Positions 1 through 23,400 of a stretch of DNA of 64,000 nt are shown here, piece after piece. The stretch is from Bugulina stolonifera (taxonomy: Eukaryota; Bryozoa; Gymnolaemata; Cheilostomatida; Bugulidae). The stretch covers positions 25,420,429-25,484,428 of the forward strand of contig OW285187.1 of NCBI GenBank assembly GCA_935421135.1, given 5' to 3'. Both the position numbers and the translations under genes were made by a program. The notes under the pieces were generated by a model, which did no database searches, was not told the DNA's origin, and saw only the letters and a list, made by a program, of their open reading frames with translations. Within the stretch, counting starts at the first letter, position 1. Every line of letters begins with the position of its first letter.

Positions 1-157
1 GTTGCCCGATTAATTGTAAGATTTCTCATACTCATGATTTAAGTAGATTTTAGGTGCTATAATTTATATAAAAATCTTTGTTGTGTGTGCTGGCTATATA
101 TTATATAATCCTATTGAGTAATTATATGTAACGAAGTATTGTATGGCTTGTTTCTAG

Positions 158-2002
158 TTCCCAAAATACCTGATCAACTACCTACGAGGTAGCTGTGGTT
201 CAGGGTCAGTTGCTCAGTTCTGGAGAGATGAGGCAGATATTAAGGTAATCTAATGGTCACTCCTGGGAAGTTTTTTTGCACTAAGCCCACTCATGGTATC
301 GCACACTAGAACACATGATCCACTCATTGTACTACATCTGTGAAAGCTGTGTCAAACATGTCATTTTTGGTTCATTGGGCTGTCTCATATTCAAGCAGTT
401 AGTACTATAAAGCTCACACGTGCCGTGAGTAGCATTTAAAACCTCGATGCTGAATGGCAACAACCGACCTTCTGAAGAGCACCATATCTATTCATCTGTC
501 AGTTTTCATCCTAAGCTAATATGATATAATTTAGTCGTTAAAATTTTATCTGTTAGAGCAGGATGTGCTATGGCTTTCATCACTTTATATTCACTGATTT
601 TGGTTTAAAGCGTTGATCTGACTCTGGAATTTCCACTAACTATTTGTATGAGTGCAACCTCTTATGGAATTTATTAGCGCAAGTTTTAAATTGGTTTGAA
701 TGAACAACAAACATGTTGTTGATTATCTCAGAAGAGCCCAGTTCTGCGGTCAATGTTTCATAGCTACAGTTGTATTATTATATAGTACAATGTATGTGTG
801 CAGAATTGAGAAATATTATTTTCTTACAGGAATATCGGCGAATGGTTGTTCAATCACTGAAGACGGAAAACATAGATGTGATAATATGTCCTACAATGCC
901 TGTTCCTGCTATGAGGATTGGAGAATGCAAGGATGCAATGGGTGAGTAAAACACTGTAGAATACTTATCCCTGAGCTGGCTTGAATGACCAGCAAATTAA
1001 CGGTTACATATACCAACAATTGACTGCCTGTGACCAGTGTATTACCTAAATCTATTTTTCATAGCTATATAATTCCGACTCTGTGCTGAAGTACAAGCTT
1101 GGTGTTTTAGCTTAAATTTACGATAGACCTTGAAAAGCTCAATCTACAGTGTATTTATATACATATATGTATATGTGGGGCATGTTTCACAGGTTGATAG
1201 AAAGAAGCTTTTCTCAGCAGTAAACCCTTTCACTTAAGAGTTGCGTAAATATTTCAGGTGTTGTAGTCTTTACTGCCTTGTTTAATCTCCTGAACTTACC
1301 AAGTGGTGTTGTACCGGTGACAAAGGTTACAACAGAAGATGTGGAGAAAGACATGAAAGATTTCCCTGCTAAGGATATCTGGCACAAGGCTATGAAAAAG
1401 GTTGACTGTTAGAACAGTATCTATTTGTTATAGTTATATGAAATGAGTTTGAATTATTTGGAGCTGAACTTTACTAGTAATTCGCCACCACTTTTATTAC
1501 ACATTCAGTCAGTATTTTATTTTGTGTTGAGTTGCCTCCCATTTGCCTCCCAATTTATCTTCTTTTTTCTCCCGGGAGAAAAAAGAAAAGGAAGATAAAT
1601 TGGGAGAGGAAAACTTCTAATTATGATCAATAGCTTATTAGTGCCCATGGTCAAAGGCCGCTGTGTAATTATTGAATAAAATAAATTGCAGTGTGAGATT
1701 TTAATTATCAATATACAGAGAGGGCACAACTTCTCTACTCTATTGGTTAATACTGTATCACTGTCCTGTCCACCACTTATCTACATGTATCTTGTAACCA
1801 CTTACTCTACTAACTGCTGACTTCACTGATATAGTACACATAACTGCTGGGATTATTACAGAACCTTGAAGGCTCTGAAGGTCTACCGGTCACTGTACAG
1901 TGTGTTAGTCTGCCGTACCATGAAGAACGCTGCTTGAGAGTGATGAAGGAACTTGAAGGAATAATTGGGTATGATGTGATGAAGGAATATCAATCCAACT
2001 AA
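158..2002 (+). CDS. FAAH: FAAH paralogue 1, C-terminal four exons only (5' part outside window)
   Basis: Coding exons are 158-244, 830-941, 1258-1400 and 1862-2002 (stop 2000-2002). They match exons 11-14 of the complete FAAH gene downstream in length, phase and nearly all residues, for example RGSCGSGS, VIICPTMPVPAM and NLPSGVVPVT. FAAH is a membrane serine hydrolase of the amidase-signature family that cleaves fatty acid amides such as anandamide. These exons encode the C-terminal part of the fold; the catalytic Lys-Ser-Ser residues would be on exons left of the window. No frameshift or stop is seen, so the gene may be intact. Introns also align with the downstream copy (the first ~30 bases after exon 12 are alike), so this is a recent tandem duplication. 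A possible poly(A) signal AATAAA is at 2358-2363. Confidence 0.9.
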
Positions 2003-2473
2003 TGTTATTGTTAACTCGGAGCACCTGCTGAACATGGTTTAACAATGGGAAGACAACTCTCACATTAAAAAGAATTCATTTTTACTTTCGATAATTACAT
2101 GTATATTTCTGTGATAGAATTCTTTGTGATCCAAACAGCTGAAGTGTATGTTATTCACCGCTTGCATAATATCCTGTATTTAGAGAATTTATGATATTTC
2201 ACTACCTAAAATGAATTTCATAGCAATTAATAAGATGGATTTTGTGGGATAATTTTATTTTTTAGATATACATGTGTAGATGTGTGAATGATACTGTACA
2301 TGTTATAGTGATAAATTTTACAACATTTATAAATTATAATGCATAAAATTATAATGAAATAAACGTTTTCATCCTACAATTACATATGTAATTACTAATT
2401 ACACAACATGATCATTATATACACTATTTTTGCAGTTGTGGATCATAAGCTGCATAAGAAACTGATCATATTG
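2003..2473. other. 3' flank of FAAH paralogue 1, no gene seen
   Basis: AT-rich sequence after the FAAH stop codon, with one AATAAA at 2358-2363 that could end the transcript. I see no coding exon. It ends at the left terminal repeat of the transposon-like element. Confidence 0.6.
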
Positions 2474-4020
2474 CAGGGCCGTAACTTTAGGGGCGGCAGA
2501 GCGGCATGGCCGCCCCTAAATTTCAAAATAAAGTGGGCCAAAAATGGTGTTTTTGAATTCAGGGGTATCAATTCTACGGCGGCCATAGAGTTATCTTCTC
2601 CTATGACCGCGGTAAAGTTTTCCTTACTACGGATTTCTAAGGATGTAGTATAGAATATAGTTTATGCGACACGCTACTTTCCCACAAACCAATCAAATTA
2701 TTGGATTACTAGAAATAGCCAATCATTAATTACAATCAGGGTAGTTAGCCCAAGGTTTGTAGCTACTTATAATTGCAGTTGCATAATATGTAGAATATTG
2801 AATATAAAGCCAAACCGGCTCCATGAATTACCTTAATCTCAAGCCACATAACTTGGAATTTTCCGTACAGACCAAATAACTTGTTGCTACTTTCTAAGTT
2901 ATAACTGCTTCTTTACAACCGCCATCCTCCAATAGAAAGATGAACATTGTATAGGCTTCCAAGTAGATTGTTAGTATGTATGTGAGCAAAGCTTATTGCT
3001 AGATTTGGTAGCTACATGAGTGGGGTTTTGATGTTATTAAAAATAGACATTAATAAAATATAATAATAATTAATAAATTGATATTTATATATTTAATATA
3101 ATATATTTTGTATTATTTAATTAATTGATTCTGTTCTTATAATTAATAAATTGATATTTATATAATAATAATTATTATTATTATAATATAATATTATAAT
3201 AATAATAATTATTATTATATAAATATCAATTTATTAATTATAAGAACAGAATCAATTAATTAAATAATACAAAATATATTATTATTATAATTTATTATTA
3301 TTATTATAATTTATTATTATTATCATAATAATAATAAATTATAATAATAATATATTTTGTATTATTTAATTAATTGATTCTGTTCTTATTCTTGTCAGTG
3401 TAGGAAAAAATATTTTTTCTGAAGAATGAAAATGCAAAATCTTTTGGTGCTAGTGTTAGCAGACTTATCCGTTTATTATTTTTTTGTTTCTGTAGTTTTA
3501 TTTTGTGCCATGATAGTATCCTGGTCAGTAGTTTAAGTAGACTAGCCAGTACTAGTAATGTCATATCTAGTGTGCTTAAGGTGGCCTAGTTGAGATAATA
3601 TAGGTCTAATTTCTAGTGAAGCTTTAGTAGTGAGGAATAATTACTTAGAGAACCAATTTAGCCTATATTTTTTCAGCGCTCAAACTTATTCTATATCTGT
3701 TTATGAAAAGCTCAGTTTAATGTATCACACCATGAAAAATTTCAACTGTCTTGTTCTACTTTGATTTACTTGACTATACATATCTAATACCCAATTATTT
3801 TGAGCAGTAATTTTACACCTTAAACATCCCGAAATTGCATATCTAGGTAGTAATTTTCCAATTTTTTTCCGGGGGAGACCCCCGGACCCCCCTTGCGGGA
3901 GGGCGCTGCGCCCCTCCCGCACCCACCCCGCTCTCGCGCTCCGCGCTCGGGCAGGCCGCTGGCCTGCATAAACACCCGACCTCTAGCCACCCCAAAAATT
4001 TTTCAAAAGTTACGCCCCTG
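2474..4020. mobile_element. TIR DNA-transposon-like element, non-autonomous
   Basis: The left end reads CAGGGCCGTAACTTT and the right end, on the other strand, CAGGGGCGTAACTTTTG, so the termini are imperfect inverted repeats. The five bases TATTG flank both ends (2469-2473 and 4021-4025) as a probable target-site duplication. The right 200 bp is strikingly GC-rich (3870-3990) with short palindromes; the middle is AT-rich and holds a nested inverted-repeat cluster. I see no transposase reading frame. The termini resemble hAT-type ends, but a 5-bp duplication is short for hAT, so the superfamily is uncertain. Confidence 0.7.
3102..3391. repeat. Triple inverted-repeat cluster, near-perfect AT-rich palindromes
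   Basis: A unit containing TTAATTGATTCTGTTCTTAT occurs three times in alternating orientation: about 3102-3145 (+), 3236-3280 (-) and 3351-3391 (+). The first two form a palindrome of about 175 bp centred near 3190; the second and third form another centred near 3317. The spacers are (AAT/ATT)n. Such sequence can extrude hairpins or cruciforms and is prone to rearrangement. It lies inside the TIR element. Confidence 0.8.
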
Positions 4021-5180
4021 TATTGTACTTCACATAATATAAATAATATACATGTACATGTATGTGTACATTGAGACAAGGATTAAGAAGTGATTGAGAG
4101 TATGCAGGCCATGTTTCATGCGTAAGTTGCAGGTGGTAATGCCATGTCATGACTTTTCTTATTGCCATTGAGAGTTGCCTTCTCCACAATCTCAATTACA
4201 AGGAAAGACAACTTTTTACAAAACCTGTACCACAGAATGGCGGTATCAAAGAGACGATAACTCTATTGCCTGTATGACTATTTTACTTTTTTTATAGCCT
4301 TGGTTCCTAAGTAAATATCTCCGGGCTAAAGTAAGTCGATATAATGTTACTAAAATAACAACACTGTTAAGATGACGTTAACAAGAATCTAGTCTAAAAG
4401 AAAAATAATGTTGCAAGTATTTGAACTTTTGGCAAGTAGGCCTACTTTTGCTTTTATCAACGGCAAATGCAACATAATGTACATGTGCATTCAAATCAAC
4501 TACCACTATTATATGATGATCTCTGCACTTGGTTCTAGATAATAGACCTGTTATTTAATGTAGTTATAAAGCGACAGTCACTGAGTCAATGACTGTCGCT
4601 GTCATTGTCTTGTGCAATGGCAACGTGAACATTCAATTTCATATGATATTCTCTATTCTTATTCTATTGCACCTAATAATGCGAATGTGACTCTTAACTG
4701 TTACTGTAGGCAAATCATATTTGATATTGCAGTTTAATTTAATTTTTTTAATTTTGAACTTTTTTTTATCTTATAATCTAAAAGTGGTTATGAGTATAAA
4801 AAAATAAAATTAAAAATAAGATATTTATATTATGATGTTGATGTTTTGATCCTCATTGAGATACACCAGCTATGTTAATATATAATATTTGCAGGTGCCT
4901 ATTTATTATTAACGTTAACACCCTATGGTCTAGTGGTATTTACATCAGTTGAGGTAAAATATCTGCGTCAATTATGGCCGAGTCTATAGAAAAGCCTATA
5001 GTATAGTTTTGATATTGTTGGTCAAGGTTGACAATATTGTTATGGATGGTTCATAGTAGGAAACTGGTCTGGTATATGCTCTTTTTGCCTGCTATTCAGG
5101 TGGTTTATGCTCTAGCTACTGCTCTAGTGGTCTGACACAAATTTTCTGAACATATAATTATATCAGTAGGTGTTCTGGAC
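4021..5180. other. Intergenic region upstream of FAAH paralogue 2
   Basis: No coding exon recognised. It must contain the promoter and 5' UTR of the FAAH gene starting at 5181, but I cannot place a core promoter. A perfect 10-bp-arm hairpin (GCGACAGTCA with its complement) is at 4571-4599. Confidence 0.5.
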
Positions 5181-16671
<11,491 letters not shown>

Positions 16672-17447
16672 TGTTATTGTTCACACAGAGCACCTGCTGA
16701 GCATGTTATATTATGACTTACTCAAGACATGCTCTTAAGATATTTAATTTAACAATTTTAACAAATATTTTGCAAAATGTTACCTAATCAAATCAGGATA
16801 TGTGGATATTATTTCTTTAGATAATTTATAATGTAATGGAACATTATTTAGTCACCCAGGAATGTGTAGGAATATTATGTATGCTATGTAGTGGTAGCAG
16901 GGAGGCATGTTGAGTTTCAGTGACTCTGGTACTGTTCTATTATGTTATGTTTATTGAGGGTTACTTTGATGTATCAAAATACTACACTATTGTATGTTTT
17001 TGAGGACCCCCTATATACAATGTATATTGTATTTGAGATAAGTTGATAACCCATGCTTTAATAGGTGCTGAATAGGGTGCAATGGTGGTTATTTTAGCCA
17101 AGGGCACAAAACTCTAACATTACAAACAGAATTCTAGACTGATACTTGACTGATATGGAGTATATTATTTAATATTTGGATGGTTTCTGTAATTTTATAT
17201 TATCAATGATGATGTTACAGTCCTACCTGAGATGTATTTATTTTTATGATGATGTACTAATTATGTTACCGAGTAGCCTTCTATGCAAAGCAAATACATA
17301 ATATTATAGTTTCATATGAAGTGATTATTATTGTTATAATAAAAAGATAATTCATGCATAATAGTAATAGTTATAGTATAAACTATCTTCTACCTCCTCC
17401 AACATCAATACATCATAAAGTGAGGGTACCGCATGACTGTCCTCTCT
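16672..17447. other. Convergent 3' intergenic region (FAAH / receptor cyclase)
   Basis: AT-rich spacer between the FAAH stop (+) and the cyclase stop (-), which are tail to tail. A minus-strand AATAAA (plus-strand TTTATT at 17237-17242) about 200 bp past the cyclase stop could be its poly(A) signal. No coding sequence recognised. Confidence 0.5.
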
Positions 17448-20400
17448 CTATGTACGTCTCTGTGCTGGTAGTGAGTTATCCCTGTACAGCAGGGACACCT
17501 GTTCGTTATCTGACACTGTTATCATTGGTATATTATCGGCCAGTGTACTGCGACTTGCCCCTAATGATAAACTCTCTACTGACCTACTTCCCAGACTCTT
17601 TGACATAGACTTGCTTCTCTCTCCCCTTCTGAAGGAGTCAACCAGCTGCATGGCGATCTCTGATCTAGCTGAACCCGTACGTCTGTGGTGTTTATACTTG
17701 GCAGAGGACTCTGGGCTAGTCAATATGTCAAGTCCACTCATTATACTGCCATTTATCTTAGAGTTACTTTTTCCAGGAACATTTAAGCTGTCCAAATTAG
17801 TCGTGTGTCTGCCGGGAACGGCACTCCCTGCCGATTGCCGAACTCCTGTCAGCCAGTGTGTTTCCATATCACCTATAAACCACAACAACCACATTCAGTG
17901 TGTTTCCATATCACCTATAAGCAACAACAACAACATTCAGTGTGTTTCCATATCACCTATAACCCACAACAACAACATTCAGTGTGTTTCCATATCACCT
18001 ATAAGCCACAACAACCATATTCAGTGTGTGTCCATATCACCTACAAACCATCACAACATTCAGGCCATTTATCAGACTATAGTGGAGGTGGCAGAGCTTT
18101 TACCACACTGATATTTGACCTATAGCATCCCGCCATAATTTGGAGTTATCTGCATACTTGCCAAGGAGAGAGAGTAAAAAATCTGGACTTGTCTGCTCAA
18201 AATCCCTGGACAAGTACCAGAATCCCTGGACATAGTTCAGGTGCATATTATTTGAATAAAAGTTATCTCTAAAAAGTATTAAATTATCTATTTTAGTGCT
18301 ATTTAGTGGCTTTTAGAATGTTTTCTTCCATGAAAATGACTTATTTTAGGTTGTATCTTGTGTTTATGAGGGTTGGTAGCACTTTCACCATAGACAAAAA
18401 AATCAGGACAGCTGGAAAATTAGTAGGGACAGACACAAAAACCAGGGGGTGTCCTGACAAAATCTGGACACTTGGCAAGTATGGTTATCTGTCCTCTGTG
18501 ACTCATACATTAACCGCTGACTAGCTATGGTAATAACAGCAGTGGCACTACATGTAGTAGTAGTAACACTGAGGAAAAACAGGTAAACTTGCCTTTGCCC
18601 TTTAAATGTACATAGCCTCTCTCCTCAAAGTAGAATCCCCCTACTTTTTCCAGCAGCTGTTTAGTAGTAGTGCTAATCTGTATCTTCATTGCTGAAAAAG
18701 AAGACTCAAAGCTAACGATATCAGTATAGTAAATTATATAGAATATGGTGGAAGACCTTGTATACAAGCATAATTATACAAGCACTACAGTATAGCCTAA
18801 ATTATAGGGAATTAACCACCAAACAACCATCTTGGAAAATCTGAATAACAACCTACATTAGATATATAATACTTACGTTCACTAGTAGTTTCTAGTCTGG
18901 ATGCAACATTAACTGTGTCTCCAAAGAGTGTGTATCTGGGCATGCTCACGCCTACCACTCCTGCTACACATGGACCGGAATGGATACCTACAACAATCAC
19001 AAATATACCCAAATAACTGCTGTACAACAAAAGTGCCAAATATATTCATAGTGTCAACAGGTCTGGTTCATAAAACCTGAAATAACCAAATCAGAAAGAG
19101 TATGCCAAATGCATGATTTTAATAAACAACATCGGCAGTTTCATAATGCAGGTCGATATGCAACCAGCTGTCAGGGCAAACTAGGCTCTACCTACATTTA
19201 CTTCCTTACCTATTCTCATTTTCAGTTTCTGATCTCCTACGAGGTTTTGCTCACTTCTAAAGGTTCGCAAAGTTTTCATAAATTCGAGAGCCATGAGGGC
19301 AATCTCGGTAGCATGCTGGTCTCCGTTAGGTTTGGGTAAACCGGAGACACACAAATAAGCGTCTCCGACTGTCTCCACTTTGTAAACATCATAGTGTCTT
19401 ATAATAATGTCAAACATTGTGTAGAGCTCATTGAGCAAAGAGATTACCTGCAGGAAATACAAACATAATGCAGAGAAACATTAACTTGGTACCTATGGTA
19501 ACTGTTTCTCTCTCAATTCAACATCATCTGGAGAATGTAGTCACTCTTTATGAATCATCCCCACAGATTGCGATGCGACCAGAATTTATTCAAAATAAAC
19601 TAAACTGTCTTTGTAATAGAGAGCTCAGAATGTCTCAGGGCAATGCTAAAGAGCACACTGAGGTCTTGAATGAGAGGTCCTTTGCTCACATTACTAACAA
19701 GGAACAACCCAATTGAACGAATTCCATGTTAATCATCATTCCACAGACGTTTCCTTGACTGCGCAATCTGGTTCACATGGTACTGTCTGGAGATAAAGGT
19801 CGCCTGAACCAGACTTAGAGGGAAATAACCCCAAGCGAGTGACTTTCTAAGTTAAACTATTTTAAGGTGCAGGCTGTGTGGGCTAGCCAAGGTCATGTGG
19901 GGCTAGCCAAGGTCGAAGGGGAATTATACCTGTGAGCTCTGGGGCTCTCCCAAATGGCTGCTACACTACACCCACACCTACACAGCATGAGTGGATACGT
20001 CCACGATGCACCTATACAGTGTACCTACATAATAACGGTATGTTGAAGAAGGGTTACCTGGAAAGGTGTAGAAGCTGAAGCTAGGTTGGTAAACCCACAG
20101 ATATCTGCGAAGCAAACTGTTATACATGTGAAGCTCTCTGGATCCACAGGTTTCCCTTTAACTAATTGCTCCGCCACTTGACTGTAAAATATGAATAAAT
20201 TCTGCAACTCACTACTAGCAATACTTGGCTAGCATATATTTTTATAACTTCACCGTTAAATTACTTTACTTAAATTATGCATTGGGTTACTTGAAGTTAT
20301 CTACTGCTGCTACTGCTACCGCCGCTGCTGCCACGGCCACTGGTGCTACATGTACATACATACATGTAGATTTAGGCATTATATGAATAGCTAATACCAA

Positions 20401-23400
20401 AATAATATGCATGTAGGCATACAATCTGCAGTCTGAATTCAACTTATGGATCTGCTGGTGGCATGCCGTTATTGCCAGATTAAAATATTCTAGAATTCTC
20501 GAATAGATACAGCAAATAGACCATTTCATTCCGCTCTCTCAGAGTTTGGCATGTACATACAAAACAGTGAAATAAAGGATGCATGTGAACTCAGGAGTAA
20601 ACAACTTGACACAGGCTTGTAAAAGAGTGGTAACCTGGTGCAGTTGGCTCAGATAGAATTTTAGCTCAGAGCGGAAAATCTGGTGCTGCACTCACGGTCC
20701 ATAGAGAAATACGGTTATTAGAAGGCATTAAATAATAATATTAGTAAGAGAAATTCAGGTGCAGAAAAAGGAGAGGTTCGGAGCAGCAGCGTAAACTTAC
20801 CTGCTGTCGGAGAACGTTCTACAAGTAAATTAACAAATAATCTATAAAGCAGGACAAGTTCATCGACGAATCGAAACAATGCTCATATCACCGCAGTAAA
20901 AATCACTTACTGCTGTGGATATCACTTACTGCTGTGGATATCACTTACGGTGGTAACATTCTGTGCAACAAGTTTTCTGTCTTTCTCTTCTCGGCCATCA
21001 ACTGAGAAGTTCTGTCATCTACCAGTTCTTCCAGACTCATCTGATATCTCTCCATCATGGTTAGAATGTTGTCAACCATGCTGCGACCATTTCTACTTAG
21101 CCAAATTATGACAGAGTGGTAAAAGTGAAAAGAAAAAAGATCTATTCTAGTGGAAGGGCTATATTAGCACAATATTTTGGATTTTGCTAATGGGGATTAT
21201 ACAAAAGGAGAAAAAACAACGTCAAACCAATAATGTAAAGATGAAACAAATAAACTCATATACAAATGATAGTTACTATTATTATAACTGTATACTTACA
21301 GGACAGCTTTAAAAGGCTTGAGATGGTCGCTAAGAGTTACAAAGTCTGGGCGGAGCTTAGGAGGATTCTGCCAGCAAGAGATCATAATGTTCTTTAAGTA
21401 GTCTTCACAGCAGAGCCATGATGTCTCGGGGCCATACTCTTTATGTGCTACTTTATCTATTATCACTGCAAAATATTAGAATGTCACTACAACAGGCATA
21501 TTTGAAATGGAACAAACTACTTGGAACATTTGTAGCTAAATACGGCAATTCTCGTAAATGTTATTACTGAATTTATATAGAAATTCCACATAACCCCATG
21601 GTATAGCTTATATATTTATAGAATACTTTGGCCATAAATATATTTACTATAATTACACATTAAACCTCCTATCCCCTGTGTTACTACAACCATAAAAATA
21701 ATTGACATTTGATACTAAAATACTGCAGAAGTCATGCTGTCCTTACCTGCTAATATATGCATTATACAATGACATTATACTCCTATGTATATTCAGCCAT
21801 TCAAGAGGTAAAAATATGCCCTTGTGAATATAACGTCATGGAAATAATTCTACATGTATGTGATACTAGGTAAAGAATTAGCACCATAGGTATTATAAAC
21901 ATATTTATAGAACATGTTTATATTATATCTATGATTAACACAGTATAAATAATGAAATAATATGTTTACTATCATTACTGTACACTGATGATTCAGCTGT
22001 AACATACATGTAGATAATTGTAGATGCATATGTACAATGTTAGGCAAGCCTAGCCCGCACGTGAGTCTTTAGAAAAACATTGCATGGTTTACACATAATA
22101 TGAAAAGTAAATAAAAATAATTAATGCACAATGATCCATTGAAACTGTGAACTAACACCAAGGACGACAACTCCAGTACTAGTATAATCTCTGTATGACT
22201 AATTGGATACGCGGGTATCGTTGATTTTTCTTGGTCAGCTAAATATATTTAACCCTGCCTACTCTTTGCATTAATCTAACAATAATCCTACAATAATAAG
22301 ACTTGCAGACTGTTTTTCTGTACTAGGGATGCTTGGCAGACTGATACTGAAATGGTGTGTCCTTTACGATAATTTTTAAAGCAACACAATATAGGCTACA
22401 CACACAGTTATACATACCTATACATATTGGAAAATACAGCGTGCAGCTACCATGTTTGAGATATAGTCTGAAGTACAGCCTACAGGAGAAAGGGGCGCAG
22501 TTTACAACGTAAATAGTTACCTTGCAAATCTTTGTCAGAATAATTATAACCAGCTCCAAAAGGTCCACTCTTGCCGACCAACTCGTATAGTATGATACCA
22601 AATGCATAAACATCAGCCTTCTGCGACGCCACCTCTGTACGCCTTAGTACCTCAGGAGCGCACCACAGTAATTCTGTAATTGCAAGCAGGAATTATATAA
22701 TGGACCATGCATCAACCCCCCAGCTCAAAAGAGGTTAGGTTCACTATATTCCAGTTGAAGGGACCAGAGAAACACAAACATGTAGTAGTGAGGGATTATA
22801 TTACATGCCCATTAAAACTGAAACCCACCTCTTGCTGTCTTGAACAAAGATCTGACTTGAGGGAGACCAAAGTCAGAAAGTTTGACCACCCAGCGAGCCG
22901 TCACAAGGCAGTTTGAACTCTTGAGACTACCATGACACCCGACACTGCTCTTGTGGAGGAAGGTCATGCCCTTTATGATGTCGGAGAGCAGAGAGGCAGC
23001 AAATGTTTCATCTAAGTTAACTGGTTCATATTGCAGAATCTCCTGCAGCGGTTAATATAATATGTAACGTACACGTGTGTTACGTCCATATAAATAGATG
23101 AAGCATTTCATGTGATATTTAAAGTGCAAAAATAGCACAACATAATTACATATACACAGTACGTCAATATGTGATGGCCTTCACACAATATCATAAGATA
23201 AGATGTGATATATCAATAGGTAAGCAGGGTTAAATACTGATGCCTTGATGAACTGTAATTGTAAACTCCATGCATTATCTGCAAAGTGGGAAAATGGTGA
23301 TTAATGTCATCCACCAGGGTTATTCTTGAAATCACCACAAGCCACATGTTAGTTACTGCTATTGTGGTGCAGTAGTAGCAGATTTACATGGCAGCAAAAG

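Noticed and set aside
2408..2653. 81-aa plus-strand frame at the left end of the transposon-like element
   Set aside because: It crosses the TIR and the flank and has no family features; chance frame.
17611..18125. Plus-strand frames over the cyclase tail with repeated CVSISPI or CFHITYK units
   Set aside because: They are the antisense of the last cyclase exon plus the acceptor repeat. The minus-strand reading is explained by a conserved gene.
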